Assembly (NCBI GenBank): GCA_016709225.1
Contig: JADJEE010000012.1
Span: 2,647,501-2,711,500, forward strand
Direction: 5' to 3'
Origin: Deltaproteobacteria bacterium
GTDB taxonomy: Bacteria > Myxococcota_A > Polyangia > Nannocystales > Nannocystaceae
Length of the DNA stretch: 64,000 nucleotides
Part shown: in pieces, positions 22,137-34,392 of the stretch
How positions within the stretch are numbered: position 1 is the first letter of the stretch
How the letters are laid out: the number at the start of each line of letters is the position of its first letter
Translations under genes and position numbers: made by a program
The notes under the pieces: generated by a model
Seen by the model: only the letters and a program-made list of their open reading frames with translations
Told to the model about the DNA's origin: nothing
Databases searched by the model: none

Positions 22137-22808
22137 ATGCTCCGCAATTGCATCCTGTGTCTCGCGCTGTGCAGCACCATGGCCTGCGACGACGAACCGG
22201 CCGAAACCGCGAAGGTCGCCAGCGCTGCGACCACGCCCACGACGAAGCCGGCCGCCCCGACCGAGGCCGAGCCGACACCGGCGATCGCGGCCACGGCCGA
22301 GCCTGCCGCCGTCGCGGCAGCGGGCGCGGCCGAGCCCGACGCACCCGCGAAGGGCGCGGCGCCGGTGGTGCTCGCGACGTTCCCGGCGCTGCCGAGCGAC
22401 GCCGTCCTGCTCCCGCTCGAGCTCGTCGGCGCCCGCATGCGTGCGCCCAAGGGTGCGAAGGCGGGTCGCAGCATCAACGGCTGGCAGGAGGTCACCGCAC
22501 CCGGCTTCGCGATGGTCGTGCGCGAGTCCTACGACGACATCGCGGCGGCGAAGGCGTCGATCGCACCGACCAAGCTCGCGGTCGACGAGCCCGGCACCAT
22601 CGTCTACGAAGCCAAGCGCGGCTTCGGCTTCGCGCAGATCGTCGACGCCAAGGGCCCGCCCGAGCAAGATGGTGAGGCCGATCGACGCTACGAGTGTCGC
22701 GCGGGCGAGGCCATGGACTGGGCCCGCGGCCAACCCGACGAGCTCTACCCGCGCGCGCAGGTCGACCTCATGGTGACCTACTGCCGGTCCCTGCAGCCGG
22801 CGGGGTAG
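22137..22808 (+). CDS. Lipoprotein of unknown function
   Basis: The protein has 223 residues with a short signal peptide and lipobox CSTMAC. An Ala/Pro/Thr-rich linker (residues 25-80) precedes a compact domain with WQEVTAPGFAMVVRESYDD, AKRGFGFAQIVDAKG and a C-terminal pair of Cys (RRYECRAGEA and VTYCRSL). No known catalytic motif was found. It converges on the cyclase gene across a hairpin at 22820-22843. Confidence 0.75.
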   Translation: MLRNCILCLALCSTMACDDEPAETAKVASAATTPTTKPAAPTEAEPTPAIAATAEPAAVAAAGAAEPDAPAKGAAPVVLATFPALPSDAVLLPLELVGARMRAPKGAKAGRSINGWQEVTAPGFAMVVRESYDDIAAAKASIAPTKLAVDEPGTIVYEAKRGFGFAQIVDAKGPPEQDGEADRRYECRAGEAMDWARGQPDELYPRAQVDLMVTYCRSLQPAG

Positions 22809-22819
22809 CCATCGCGACG

Positions 22820-22843
22820 CACCGGCATCGATCGCTGCCGGTG
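22820..22843. terminator. Hairpin between convergent genes
   Basis: CACCGGC (22820-22826) and GCCGGTG (22837-22843) form a 7-bp stem with a 10-nt loop, 11 bp past one stop codon and 35 bp from the other. It is a candidate bidirectional terminator without a T run. Confidence 0.45.
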
Positions 22844-22878
22844 GTTCCGCGACGCCCTGCGCTCGTGCATCAGCCGCG

Positions 22879-23787
22879 TCAGCGCGTGACTGGCTGCGGC
22901 ATGATTGCAACCACGCGCAGCGGTGCGCCGGAGGCGTGGGCGACCTTCATGGGCAACGCCAGCACGACCGCGCCGCGGACCGGCAGCTGATCGAGGCGTG
23001 CGACGTTCTCGAAGGTCGGCAGCCCGGCGTCCGCGAACGCGCGGTGGGTCTTGAAGTCCTTCGAGGGCCCGTGATCGACGCTCGCGGTGTCGATGCCGAC
23101 CGCACCGACCTGCCGCGAGATCAGCAGGTTCGCCGCAGACTCCGCGATGCCGGGGAAGTGCAGCTTGTCGGTGGCGCCCGGCCGCGTGTCGCCGAGGTAG
23201 CGCAGCCGATCGGGCCAGCGCGTGTCCCAGCCGGTACGCACCAGCACGATGGTGCCGGGATCGATGCGTCCGTTGTTGCGCTCGAAGGCCTCGACGTCGG
23301 CGCGCTCGAGCTGTGCGTCGCGATCGGCGGCGGCCTTGCCGGAGATGTCGATCACCACCGTCGGCCCCATCAAGCGCGACAGCGGCAGCGTGTCGACACC
23401 GTCCTTGCCCTGCGCGAAGTGACGCGGCGCGTCGAGGTGTGTGCCGGCGTGCTCCGGCGTCGAGATGCGGTTCGATTCGTAGTAGAAGCCCGCGTCGGTG
23501 CGGCCGTGCTCGATCTGCTGCAGCGTGAAGCCGCGCGACTCCGAGGGCCACACCACGGTGTCCTCGGCGAACGCGTGGGTGAGATCGACCAGCACTGCGC
23601 CGTCGGGGATGATCTCGGACACCTTCACGCCCGGGCGCACGAAGTCGGCGGCGACCAGCTGCCGGTGCCAGTAGGCCTGCGTGTAGCCGATGCGATCGGT
23701 GTGGACGATCGCGTCGTCGAGTCGCTCGTAGCGTCGATGCCCGCAGGCGCACGCGAGCATCACCAGCAGCGGCAGTGTTCGTCGCAT
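22879..23787 (-). CDS. Cyclase-family (kynurenine formamidase-like) lipoprotein
   Basis: The protein has 302 residues with a lipobox LACAC after a short signal peptide. The metal-binding signature HAGTHLDAPRHF (His113, His117, Asp119, His123) identifies the cyclase/arylformamidase fold, a Zn or Mn hydrolase acting on amide or lactone bonds. Supporting strands are VDLTHAFAEDTVVWP and AVGIDTASVDHGPSKDF. Kynurenine formamidases of this family are normally cytoplasmic; here the enzyme is predicted to be exported and lipid-anchored. No tryptophan-catabolism genes are nearby, so the substrate is open. Confidence 0.88.
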   Translation of the reverse strand: MRRTLPLLVMLACACGHRRYERLDDAIVHTDRIGYTQAYWHRQLVAADFVRPGVKVSEIIPDGAVLVDLTHAFAEDTVVWPSESRGFTLQQIEHGRTDAGFYYESNRISTPEHAGTHLDAPRHFAQGKDGVDTLPLSRLMGPTVVIDISGKAAADRDAQLERADVEAFERNNGRIDPGTIVLVRTGWDTRWPDRLRYLGDTRPGATDKLHFPGIAESAANLLISRQVGAVGIDTASVDHGPSKDFKTHRAFADAGLPTFENVARLDQLPVRGAVVLALPMKVAHASGAPLRVVAIMPQPVTR

Positions 23788-23907
23788 CGTGGTCAGGATA
23801 GCGGAAATCGCGTGGGCGTGACGGCGCAGTGAGTGGCGCTACTGCTGCGGCGATGCCCGCAGGCGTTCCCGTGGGGACCGCGGCGCGGATGACAGGTTGT
23901 CACAGTG

Positions 23908-25149
23908 ATGACGCTACGTAGTTTGTCCGCGGACACGATGGCATGCGACAAGAAGTTCGTGACGCTCCCGCAATGCTCCTCGAAGTGGCTCGGCATCTGT
24001 TCGTGGCTCGTGCTGGTCGGCGCGTGCGGCAGCGACGGCGACGCGATGGCCGAGGGGTCTTCGGGCGGTAGCACCAGCGCCGCGAGTGGCGACAGCAGCG
24101 CGACGACGGCCACCACCACGGCGTCGACCACTGCGTCGACCACGGCGAGCAGCACCACCGCCGCCGACAGCAGCGGTGGCGCGAGCTCGAGCGATGGCGG
24201 CGAATCGAGCTCGACCGGCGGCGTGCCCGAGGGCGCCACGCAGGAGAACCTGCGCGTGGCGTTCTTCGGCGACCACGGACTCGGCCCCGACTCGGTGGCC
24301 TCGCTGCAGCTGGTGCTCGCGGAGGATGCCGACTTCCTGGTCATCCTCGGCGACTACGACTACGACGACAACCCCACTGCGTGGCACGAGCAGCTCGACG
24401 AGGGCCTCGGCACCGACTTCCCGGTGTTCGCGGTCGCCGGCAACCACGATGAGGCCGAGTGGGATGGCTACCGTCAGGTGCTGATGGATCGACTCACGCC
24501 GATCGCCGGCGCCGACTGTGAGGGTGAGATCGGCATCCAGATGGGCTGCAAGTACCGCGGGCTCGACATGGTGCTGTCGGGCGTGGGCACCATGGATCCG
24601 CCCGGCGACGTCAGCCACGAGGACTTCATCACCAGCGAGCTCGCGAGCAGCGACGCGATCTGGAAGGTCTGCGGCTGGCACAAGAACCAGCACGACATGC
24701 AGACCGGCGACAAGGGCAACGAGGTCGGCTGGGGCGCATACCAGGCGTGCCAGGCCGCGGGGGCCATCATCGCGACCGGCCACGAGCATTCGTACGAGCG
24801 CACGTACACCCTCACGGATCTCGGCAACCACGACGGTGGTCACGGCGCGATCGGTGAACCCGAGGTCATGCAGGTCGGGCCGGGCAGCACCTATGTGTTC
24901 GTGTCGGGCCTGGGTGGCGTCGGCATCCGCGACTTCGATCCGGTTCATGCCGACGACACCTGGTGGGCGACCGTCTTCACCAGCGACTACTACGTCGACA
25001 ACGGCGACGAGGTGCCCGAGTTCACGGTGGAGATCGGCGTCACGTTCATCGACTTCTACGTCGACGGCGACCCGTACAAGGCGCGCGGGTACTTCAAGAC
25101 CCTCGCGGGCGACGTGATCGACGAGTACGAGATCCACGCCGCGCACTGA
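23908..25149 (+). CDS. Secreted metallophosphoesterase (purple acid phosphatase-like)
   Basis: The protein has 413 residues from ATG 23908; ATG 23938 is an alternative closer to the signal peptide, which ends with lipobox LVGAC. A Ser/Thr/Ala-rich linker (residues ~50-100) leads into a calcineurin-like domain. Metal ligands are visible as AFFGDHG, ILGDYDYDDN, AVAGNHDE and, after a long spacer, ATGHEHSYERTY. The order and the GHEHSYER block are as in purple acid phosphatases. It probably removes phosphate from esters outside the cell. No phosphate-regulation genes are adjacent. Confidence 0.9.
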   Translation: MTLRSLSADTMACDKKFVTLPQCSSKWLGICSWLVLVGACGSDGDAMAEGSSGGSTSAASGDSSATTATTTASTTASTTASSTTAADSSGGASSSDGGESSSTGGVPEGATQENLRVAFFGDHGLGPDSVASLQLVLAEDADFLVILGDYDYDDNPTAWHEQLDEGLGTDFPVFAVAGNHDEAEWDGYRQVLMDRLTPIAGADCEGEIGIQMGCKYRGLDMVLSGVGTMDPPGDVSHEDFITSELASSDAIWKVCGWHKNQHDMQTGDKGNEVGWGAYQACQAAGAIIATGHEHSYERTYTLTDLGNHDGGHGAIGEPEVMQVGPGSTYVFVSGLGGVGIRDFDPVHADDTWWATVFTSDYYVDNGDEVPEFTVEIGVTFIDFYVDGDPYKARGYFKTLAGDVIDEYEIHAAH

Positions 25150-25299
25150 TCGCGGCGCGGGGGCCGACCTCGCGGATTCGGCCGGCGCACGACGTGATCA
25201 CGTGCGCTGGACCACGTCGATTTCACGTTCGCGGTCGACCACGGGCGAAACGACGCCGGGCGTGTCGCATTCGGCTCGCCGACGTCGCAGTAGCAAGCG

Positions 25300-27390
25300 A
25301 TGCCCCGAAGCTCCCCTTGGGTCGACGCCCGTCGGCTGCTCCCCGCGATGCTGGCGCTGGCGACCGCATGCCACCGCGGCCACGGTGATCCTGCAGCGGC
25401 CGACGGCGACGGTGATGGCACCGCGTCCGGCTCGGAGGCCGGCTCCGGTGCCGACGACGGTGGTGACGACGACGATGCGCCGCCGGTCGCGAGCTCGGCG
25501 GCGGTACGACGATTGTCGATCGCGGAGCTCGGCAACAGCTACCGTGACGTGCTCGGCGTGGTGCCGACCACGCTCGACGATCTGCCACCCGACAGCCTCG
25601 GCGAGACCTTCGATCGCATCGTCAATGCGCAGACCGTGAGCGCGGCCCACCTCGAGGGCTTCGCCGCCGTCGCGCGCGAGGCCGCGACGATGTTGGTCGC
25701 CAGCAAGACCCTCGACGACCGCGTGCCCGAATGCGCCGACGCGATCTTGCCGCCGTTGGCTCCGCCGCAGCTGGCGGAGATCCCCGGCACCGGGCTCGCG
25801 GCCGGCCCGGACTGGGCGCTGCAACCCACCGACGTGCCCGACGCACTGTTCCTGCAGTACGCGACCGAGGCCACGCTGTCGTACGGGCACCTGTTCCCGG
25901 CGCCCGGCACCTACGTGGTCGGACTGAACATCGACGTCGTCGACGGCGCGGGCTCCGAGCTGCGCGTGATGTTCAACGGCGCGCCGGTGCAGACCTTCAC
26001 GTCCTACGACGGTGCGCCCTACGAGGTCACCATCGTGGTCGATGCCGAGGGCACCGGCGTGGTCGACTACGAGCTCGACGGCACTGGCAACTTCAGCCTG
26101 CTCGTGCGCGGGATGACCGTCGATGGCCCCGCCGATCCCGCATCGAGCGAGAGCGCAGCGCGTCGCGCCTGCATCACCGCGGTGGTCGACCGCCTCGCAC
26201 CGCTGGCGTTCCGCCGACCGCTCGCGCCCGAGCGACGCGAGCAGCTGGTCGCGCTCGTCGACGCCGCCGAGGGTGACTGGGGCGAGGCGCTGAAGATGGT
26301 GTTCGAGGCCATCTTCGCCAACCCCTCGTTCCTCTACCTGGTCGAGGTCGGCACCGAGGAGCCCGATCAGCCGGGTCTGTTCGCCCTCGATGCGTGGGAG
26401 CGAGCGTCGCGGCTCAGCTATGCGCTGTGTGAGTCGTCGCCCGACGCCGAGCTGCGGGCCGCCGCAGCCGCCGATGCGTTGTCGGACGCCGAGCTCGAGG
26501 CCCACGTGGTGCGGCTGCTGGATTCGCCGTGCGGCGAGGCCACGGTGCAGCGCTTCGTCGCGCAGCTGCTGTGGTTGAATCGACTCGGTGACCTCGATCG
26601 CGACCCCACGCTGTTCGCCGACTGGAACGACGACGTCGCCGCGGGCATGGCGAGCGAGACCCAGCGCTTCGTCCGCGAGCTGGTGTTCGCGCAGAAGGCC
26701 GACCTCCGCACGCTCTTCTCGGCGGACTACTCGTGGCCCGATCCCCGCAGCGCGTTCCTCTACGGTCTCGCGACGCCGAGCACCACCGAGCAGACCACGC
26801 TGCCACCCGAGCGCGCCGGCATTCTCACGCAGCCCTCGGTGTTGGCGGTGACATCGACCTTCGACACCACGACACCCGTGCGCCGCGGGGTCTTCGTGCT
26901 CGAGCAGGTCCTGTGTCAGGAGCTGCCGCCACCGCCACCGGGCCAGATGATCTCACCACCGCCGCCCGATCCCAGCGCGACCACACGCGAGCGCTGGGAG
27001 CAGCACTCTGCCGATCCGACCTGCGCCAGCTGTCACAAGCTGATCGATCCGATCGGCTTCACCTTCGAGGAGTTCGACGCGATCGGTCGCCATCGCACCT
27101 CGGAGAACGGCAAGCCCGTCGATCCCACCGGCGGTGCGCCGGCGATCGGCGTCGAAGACGGCACGGTCGCCGGCGCCGCCGAGCTCGCGCGGTTGGTCGC
27201 CGAGTCGCCCGAGGCCGTGGCCTGCTTCTCGAAGCAGTGGCTGCGCTTCTCCCTGGGTCGCCTCGAGACCGAGGCCGACGCCGACAGCCTCGCGACCGTC
27301 GAAGCCGCGCTCGCCGAAGGCAGCATCCACGACGCATTGGTGTCGATCACCGCGACCTCGGCGTTCACCCACAGGCAGCAGCAGCCATGA
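25300..27390 (+). CDS. DUF1592/DUF1588/DUF1585 family lipoprotein with a heme motif
   Basis: The 696-residue protein has lipobox ALATAC. It shows the domain order of the planctomycete/myxobacterial DUF1587-DUF1595-DUF1592-DUF1588-DUF1585 family: RRLSIAELGNSYRDVLG, FRRPLAPERREQLVAL, ASRLSYALCESSPD, HRRVG-type PVRRGVFVLEQVLC and a C-terminal RFSLGR. CASCH near residue 576 in the DUF1588 part is a c-type heme site. A central insertion (residues ~170-275) looks like a carbohydrate-binding beta domain. The stop codon overlaps the start of the DUF1552 gene (ATGA), indicating an operon. The biochemical role of the family is not established. Confidence 0.88.
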   Translation: MPRSSPWVDARRLLPAMLALATACHRGHGDPAAADGDGDGTASGSEAGSGADDGGDDDDAPPVASSAAVRRLSIAELGNSYRDVLGVVPTTLDDLPPDSLGETFDRIVNAQTVSAAHLEGFAAVAREAATMLVASKTLDDRVPECADAILPPLAPPQLAEIPGTGLAAGPDWALQPTDVPDALFLQYATEATLSYGHLFPAPGTYVVGLNIDVVDGAGSELRVMFNGAPVQTFTSYDGAPYEVTIVVDAEGTGVVDYELDGTGNFSLLVRGMTVDGPADPASSESAARRACITAVVDRLAPLAFRRPLAPERREQLVALVDAAEGDWGEALKMVFEAIFANPSFLYLVEVGTEEPDQPGLFALDAWERASRLSYALCESSPDAELRAAAAADALSDAELEAHVVRLLDSPCGEATVQRFVAQLLWLNRLGDLDRDPTLFADWNDDVAAGMASETQRFVRELVFAQKADLRTLFSADYSWPDPRSAFLYGLATPSTTEQTTLPPERAGILTQPSVLAVTSTFDTTTPVRRGVFVLEQVLCQELPPPPPGQMISPPPPDPSATTRERWEQHSADPTCASCHKLIDPIGFTFEEFDAIGRHRTSENGKPVDPTGGAPAIGVEDGTVAGAAELARLVAESPEAVACFSKQWLRFSLGRLETEADADSLATVEAALAEGSIHDALVSITATSAFTHRQQQP

Positions 27391-28667
27391 CCCGCATGCG
27401 TTCGCACCTCCCCGTCAGTCCCGCGCGTCGTCGATTCCTGCGCTCGATCGCCGCCGTCGGTGCCTCGGCCGGACTCACCGGTCTGTTCGGCAAGCTCGCC
27501 CGCGGGGCCGGCGAGCCACCGCCGCTGCGCTTCTTCTTCATGTTCACGGGCAACGGTCACCTCACCGAGCACATCGTGCCCACCAACCCGAGCGTGACCG
27601 ACTTCGACCTGCGCGGCGCGATGACACCGCTCGAGCTGCACCGCGCCGACCTGCTGTTGGTGCACGGCGTCGCGGGACCCGGCAGCCATCACCAGGGCAC
27701 CAGCGAGGCGCTCACGGGGCGCCCGAGCGCCGGCATCGAAGCCGGTGCGACGGGCGGCCCGAGCCTCGATCAGCTGCTCGCCGAGCGCTTCCGTGCCGGC
27801 TCGGCGCTGCCGAGCCTGGAGCTCGGGGTCGCGCCGGAGAACTCGCTCGAGGATCAGATCACCTTCTCGGCGAGCGGGTTGCCGGTGCCGGCGATCGGCT
27901 CGCCGGCAGGCGCGTTCAATCGCCTCTTCGGCCTCGCCAACGAGGATCCACAGCAGGCCGAGGCCCGCCGCGCACGCAAGCGCAGCGTGCTCGATGTGAT
28001 CGCCAACGACCTCACCGCGCTGCAGGGCCAGCTCGACACCGAGGCCCGCGTGCTGCTCGACGAGCACCTCACGCTGGTGCGTGCGCAGGAGCAGGATCTC
28101 GAGCAGCCCTACACGCCGGTCTCGTGTGACCTCGGCAGCGCACCGGCGGGCGACGGCCTGGTGGCGACCTTTGCCGGACAGCTCGCGAACGTGGTGCAGG
28201 CATTCCGCTGCGACATCACCCGCGTCGCGACCCTGCGCGTGGGTGGCTACGGCGGCATCGAGTCTGGGATGTACGACGAGATCGGTGTGAACAACGGCCA
28301 CCACAACGCCGCGCACGTCGGCCCCGCCGACGATCTGCTCGGCATCAATCGCTTCCACGCGCAGCAATTCGCCGACCTCATCGGCCTGCTGGCGGCGATC
28401 CCCGAGGGCGACGGCCGCGTGCTCGACAACACCGTCTTGGTGTGGGGCATGGAGCTCGGCATCGGCGACTACACCCACGGCCGCGAGGACATGCCGTTCG
28501 TGATCGCGGGTGGGAAGAACGCGGGGCTTGGCCTCGGTCGCTACCTGAAGCTGTCGGGGCCGAGCTACCAGGACATGCTGTTCACGCTCGCCCGCGTGAT
28601 GGGGCTCGACGATCTGACCTCGTTCGGCGACGGCGGCACCGGGCTGATCGAGTCGCTCTACGCGTGA
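27387..28667 (+). CDS. DUF1552 family protein, exported
   Basis: The protein has 426 residues. The N-terminus SPARRRFLRSIAAVGASAGL is a Tat-type signal (RRRFLRS), so it is probably exported folded. DUF1552 hallmarks are FFMFTGNG, LLLVHGVAG, GPSLDQLLAERF, ARKRSVLDVIANDL, DITRVATLRVG and VLVWGMELG. DUF1552 almost always follows a DUF1592-type gene, as here with a 4-bp overlap. The pair may form a periplasmic redox or hydrolytic unit, but that is an inference. Confidence 0.88.
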   Translation: MTRMRSHLPVSPARRRFLRSIAAVGASAGLTGLFGKLARGAGEPPPLRFFFMFTGNGHLTEHIVPTNPSVTDFDLRGAMTPLELHRADLLLVHGVAGPGSHHQGTSEALTGRPSAGIEAGATGGPSLDQLLAERFRAGSALPSLELGVAPENSLEDQITFSASGLPVPAIGSPAGAFNRLFGLANEDPQQAEARRARKRSVLDVIANDLTALQGQLDTEARVLLDEHLTLVRAQEQDLEQPYTPVSCDLGSAPAGDGLVATFAGQLANVVQAFRCDITRVATLRVGGYGGIESGMYDEIGVNNGHHNAAHVGPADDLLGINRFHAQQFADLIGLLAAIPEGDGRVLDNTVLVWGMELGIGDYTHGREDMPFVIAGGKNAGLGLGRYLKLSGPSYQDMLFTLARVMGLDDLTSFGDGGTGLIESLYA

Positions 28668-28756
28668 GGCGAGCCGCGGCCGGCCCGCGACCCGCGACGC
28701 GCTCGCCCGCGCGGCATCGCGTCGCTGGGCGGTTCACCGCCGCGCAGCGGCACTAG

Positions 28757-28897
28757 TACCTCGACACAGCGATAGTGACGGGCCATGACACCGCCCTGAC
28801 CGCGCCTCGCTGCGTTGCCGCACCTTGAAATACGCCCGGTATTCCGGCGGCACGGCGCCTTGCGGAGTCGCGGCCATGACGGCGTTCTGACCCATCA

Positions 28898-28916
<19 letters not shown>
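28757..28916. mobile_element. 160-bp MITE, copy 3 (inverted)
   Basis: This copy has the same 160-bp length as copies 1 and 2 but the opposite orientation. The left flank is CTAG (28753-28756) and the right flank CTCG (28917-28920), so one target copy has mutated or was not exact. It forms the 3' end of the WD40 kinase gene: the last codons and the TAG stop of that gene lie within the element's terminal repeat. Confidence 0.88.
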
Positions 28917-32076
<3,160 letters not shown>

Positions 32077-32080
<4 letters not shown>

Positions 32081-32652
32081 ACCGTGCGCCCCGTCGTCGC
32101 GGCCGACATCGCCTCGAGCAGGTAGGCGCGCGCGAGTCGGAAGCTGCGATCGACGGTGCGCCGCGAGATGTTCCACAGGCTCGCGATCTCGTCGTGGTTC
32201 AAGCCGCCGAAGAAGCGCAGCTCGACGATCTGGGCCGCGAGCTCGTCGATCTTCGCGAGCTGATCGAGCGCGGCGTCGAGCGCCAACAGGTCCACCAGTT
32301 CACCATAGGCGTCGGCGATCGCGAGCGCGCCGCCCTCGACCACCGCGACGTCGGTGCTGGCGACCTGGCCGGCGCCCCGCTTCGCGCGCCCGCGTCCGCG
32401 GGCGTGATCGGTGAGGATGCAGCGCATCGCCCGCGCGGCGGCGGCCATGAACTGCCCGCGGTGCTGCAGGTCGTCGGCCCCGAGCTTGAGCCACGCCTCG
32501 TGGACCAGCGCGGTGGTCTGCAGCGTGTGCTCGGCCCGCTCGCGCCGCATGAGCCCGTGGGCGACCGCGCGCAGCTCGGCGTACAGCGTGGCCCACGACT
32601 CGCCGCTCTCGACCACCGGGATCGCGGCCATGTTGGGGACTTCGCGCGTCAT
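32077..32652 (-). CDS. ECF sigma factor of the kinase-linked planctomycete/myxobacterial type
   Basis: The protein has 191 residues from the ATG at 32652; the ATG at 32631 is also possible. The sequence fits the TIGR02999-like ECF group: LYAELRAVAHGLMRRERAEHTLQTTALVHEAWLKL, FMAAAARAMRCILTDHARGR and region 4 LRFFGGLNHDEIASLWNISRRTVDRSFRLARAYL. This group is known to be encoded beside WD40/TPR Ser/Thr kinases. Here the stop codon overlaps the kinase start (TTGA), so the two are translationally coupled and probably one signalling unit. Confidence 0.92.
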
Positions 32653-32786
32653 CGCGTCGCGATCATCGTCGGCGATCGCGTGGCCGCGGTCGAGGGGGCG
32701 GCGTAGACGCCGTGCCGGCCGCACCGCGTCGCGTCGCGTCGGCGGCGTGCCAGAACGCCGACGCCCGAGCCCCATGCCCCAAGGTG

Positions 32787-33509
32787 CTACAGGCAGTCGT
32801 CGATGGCGGTCGGGCAGTCGACGATGCCGTTCACGACGTGGTCGCCGAAGCACGCGATCGTCGGGTCTTTGCCCGAGACGCAGCTGGCGTAGAACGCGTC
32901 ACGCTCGCTTGTGCCGCAGACCGATCCGTACTGTTGGTAGCAGACGCACAGCGCTTCGGCGCTGAGCCAGCAGGCGTCGTCGGTCGGCTCGGAGCAAGCA
33001 CAGCTCTGTGCTGTCATCGCGTCGCACGTGCCGGCGCCGTAGGCCATCGGGGCGCATTCGTCTTCGCAATCCGACTCGACCCACGAGCCATCGACACAGG
33101 TCCGCAGCGTCGAGCCGCCGGCTTCGCACTGCGGCGGGTCGGCGTTGCACGGCTCCGGGCCGGTGGAGCTGGAGCTCTCGGATGCCCCCGAGCTGCTCGA
33201 GTCGCCTGCGGTGCCCGTGGTCGTGTCGTCGACCACGGTGGTCGAGGAGGATCCCTCGGACAGCTCGACGCAGAGATCGGAGAGACACTGCAGGCCCTGC
33301 AGACAGGCGCCCTCGGGCGTGCACGCGCAGCCCTCGTAGCCGGGGTAGCACGGCGCGTCGCCAGTGCTCGCGGGCACGTCGGGCCCGGTCGAGGCCGGGC
33401 CCGTGGTCTCGACGACGCCGGTGCTGTCCGTGGAAGCACCGACCAGCGAGGCCGGACCTCCACAGCCGACGCAGAGGCAGACCCAGATGACCCACGAGAG
33501 CTTGTCCAT
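32787..33509 (-). CDS. Cys-rich lipoprotein with Ser/Thr linkers
   Basis: The protein has 240 residues. The signal peptide ends in lipobox CLCVGC. Two Ser/Thr/Gly-rich linkers (residues ~25-50 and ~85-118) separate three Cys-rich blocks (CYPGYEGCACTPEGACLQGLQC, CNADPPQCEAGG, CACSEPTDDACWLSAEALCVC). It is probably a disulfide-rich surface protein. No enzymatic motif is visible. Confidence 0.75.
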   Translation of the reverse strand: MDKLSWVIWVCLCVGCGGPASLVGASTDSTGVVETTGPASTGPDVPASTGDAPCYPGYEGCACTPEGACLQGLQCLSDLCVELSEGSSSTTVVDDTTTGTAGDSSSSGASESSSSTGPEPCNADPPQCEAGGSTLRTCVDGSWVESDCEDECAPMAYGAGTCDAMTAQSCACSEPTDDACWLSAEALCVCYQQYGSVCGTSERDAFYASCVSGKDPTIACFGDHVVNGIVDCPTAIDDCL

Positions 33510-33649
33510 GGCGTGGTGGTGATCGGTCGCGGCATTTCGATCCCATCCATTTGACGAGTGGCCGGCGCAGTGGCCAGCTGTGTGGCGGGCCCGGGGTGAC
33601 GACCGTGGACACCGGCGCGTGGATCCGCTCCAATCGCCTCGGTACGCGC

Positions 33650-34390
33650 ATGCTCGCGATCAGGCCAGAGCAGCTCTCGGTGTTCGAGGACGCGGTGCGG
33701 CCGACCCTCGTCGCCGAGGCGACCCAGCGTCTCGCCGTCCGGCACGGCCGCTACTTCGCCGCGCTCGGCCCCGCAGTGGTGCGGGCAGTGGTCGAGCACG
33801 GCATGCGCCGGGCCGAGCAACTCGGCGCCGGCACCGAGTGGGGCATCGACGCGGTCACCGAGTTGGTGTTGATCCTCGGTGCGGGCTTCGACCGCGATCC
33901 ACTGCTGCCGTGGGTCGGCGAATTCTTCGCCTCGGCCCCAAGCGGCCCCGCTGCAGGCGAGCTGCCGCTGCTGTCGGGCCTCGTGTCGCGCTACGTCGAA
34001 GAGACCGCCGGGCCGCACGGCGTCGCGATGCGCCTGGCGTTGCAGCGGCTCGCCAGCTTCGAGTGGGGCGCCTGGTCGGTGCCACCCATGCAGCGCCGTG
34101 GCGACGCGATCGGCCCCGTGCTCGCGGCGCTCTACCCCGAGAAGGTCAGCGCGCTCGACAGGCGGGGGCTGCTCGGAACCTTGCTGCGCGCCGGCGAGGC
34201 GACCGCGACGCGGCACGGCCTCACCGACGATCGCGGCAGCCTCCTGTGCGTGGTGCTCACGCTCGTGCTCGGCGCTCACTTCGACGACGACCCGCAGTTT
34301 CCGTGGGCGCGGGGCTTCACCACCACCGCCGCGCTGCTCGACGACGCGTACGGGTTCTTGCAGCGCGTGGTCGCAGCGGTGGAGGCGTAG
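33650..34390 (+). CDS. Unknown protein with two related halves
   Basis: The protein has 246 residues from the ATG at 33650. It opens MLAIRPEQLSVFEDAVRP, a start seen in a family of myxobacterial proteins of unknown function. The motif LVLILGAGFDRDPLLPW (near residue 76) recurs as LTLVLGAHFDDDPQFPW (near residue 205), suggesting an internal duplication. It has no signal peptide or membrane segment. It is immediately followed (2-bp gap) by the isochorismatase-like gene, so they form an operon. Confidence 0.65.
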   Translation: MLAIRPEQLSVFEDAVRPTLVAEATQRLAVRHGRYFAALGPAVVRAVVEHGMRRAEQLGAGTEWGIDAVTELVLILGAGFDRDPLLPWVGEFFASAPSGPAAGELPLLSGLVSRYVEETAGPHGVAMRLALQRLASFEWGAWSVPPMQRRGDAIGPVLAALYPEKVSALDRRGLLGTLLRAGEATATRHGLTDDRGSLLCVVLTLVLGAHFDDDPQFPWARGFTTTAALLDDAYGFLQRVVAAVEA

Positions 34391-34392
34391 CG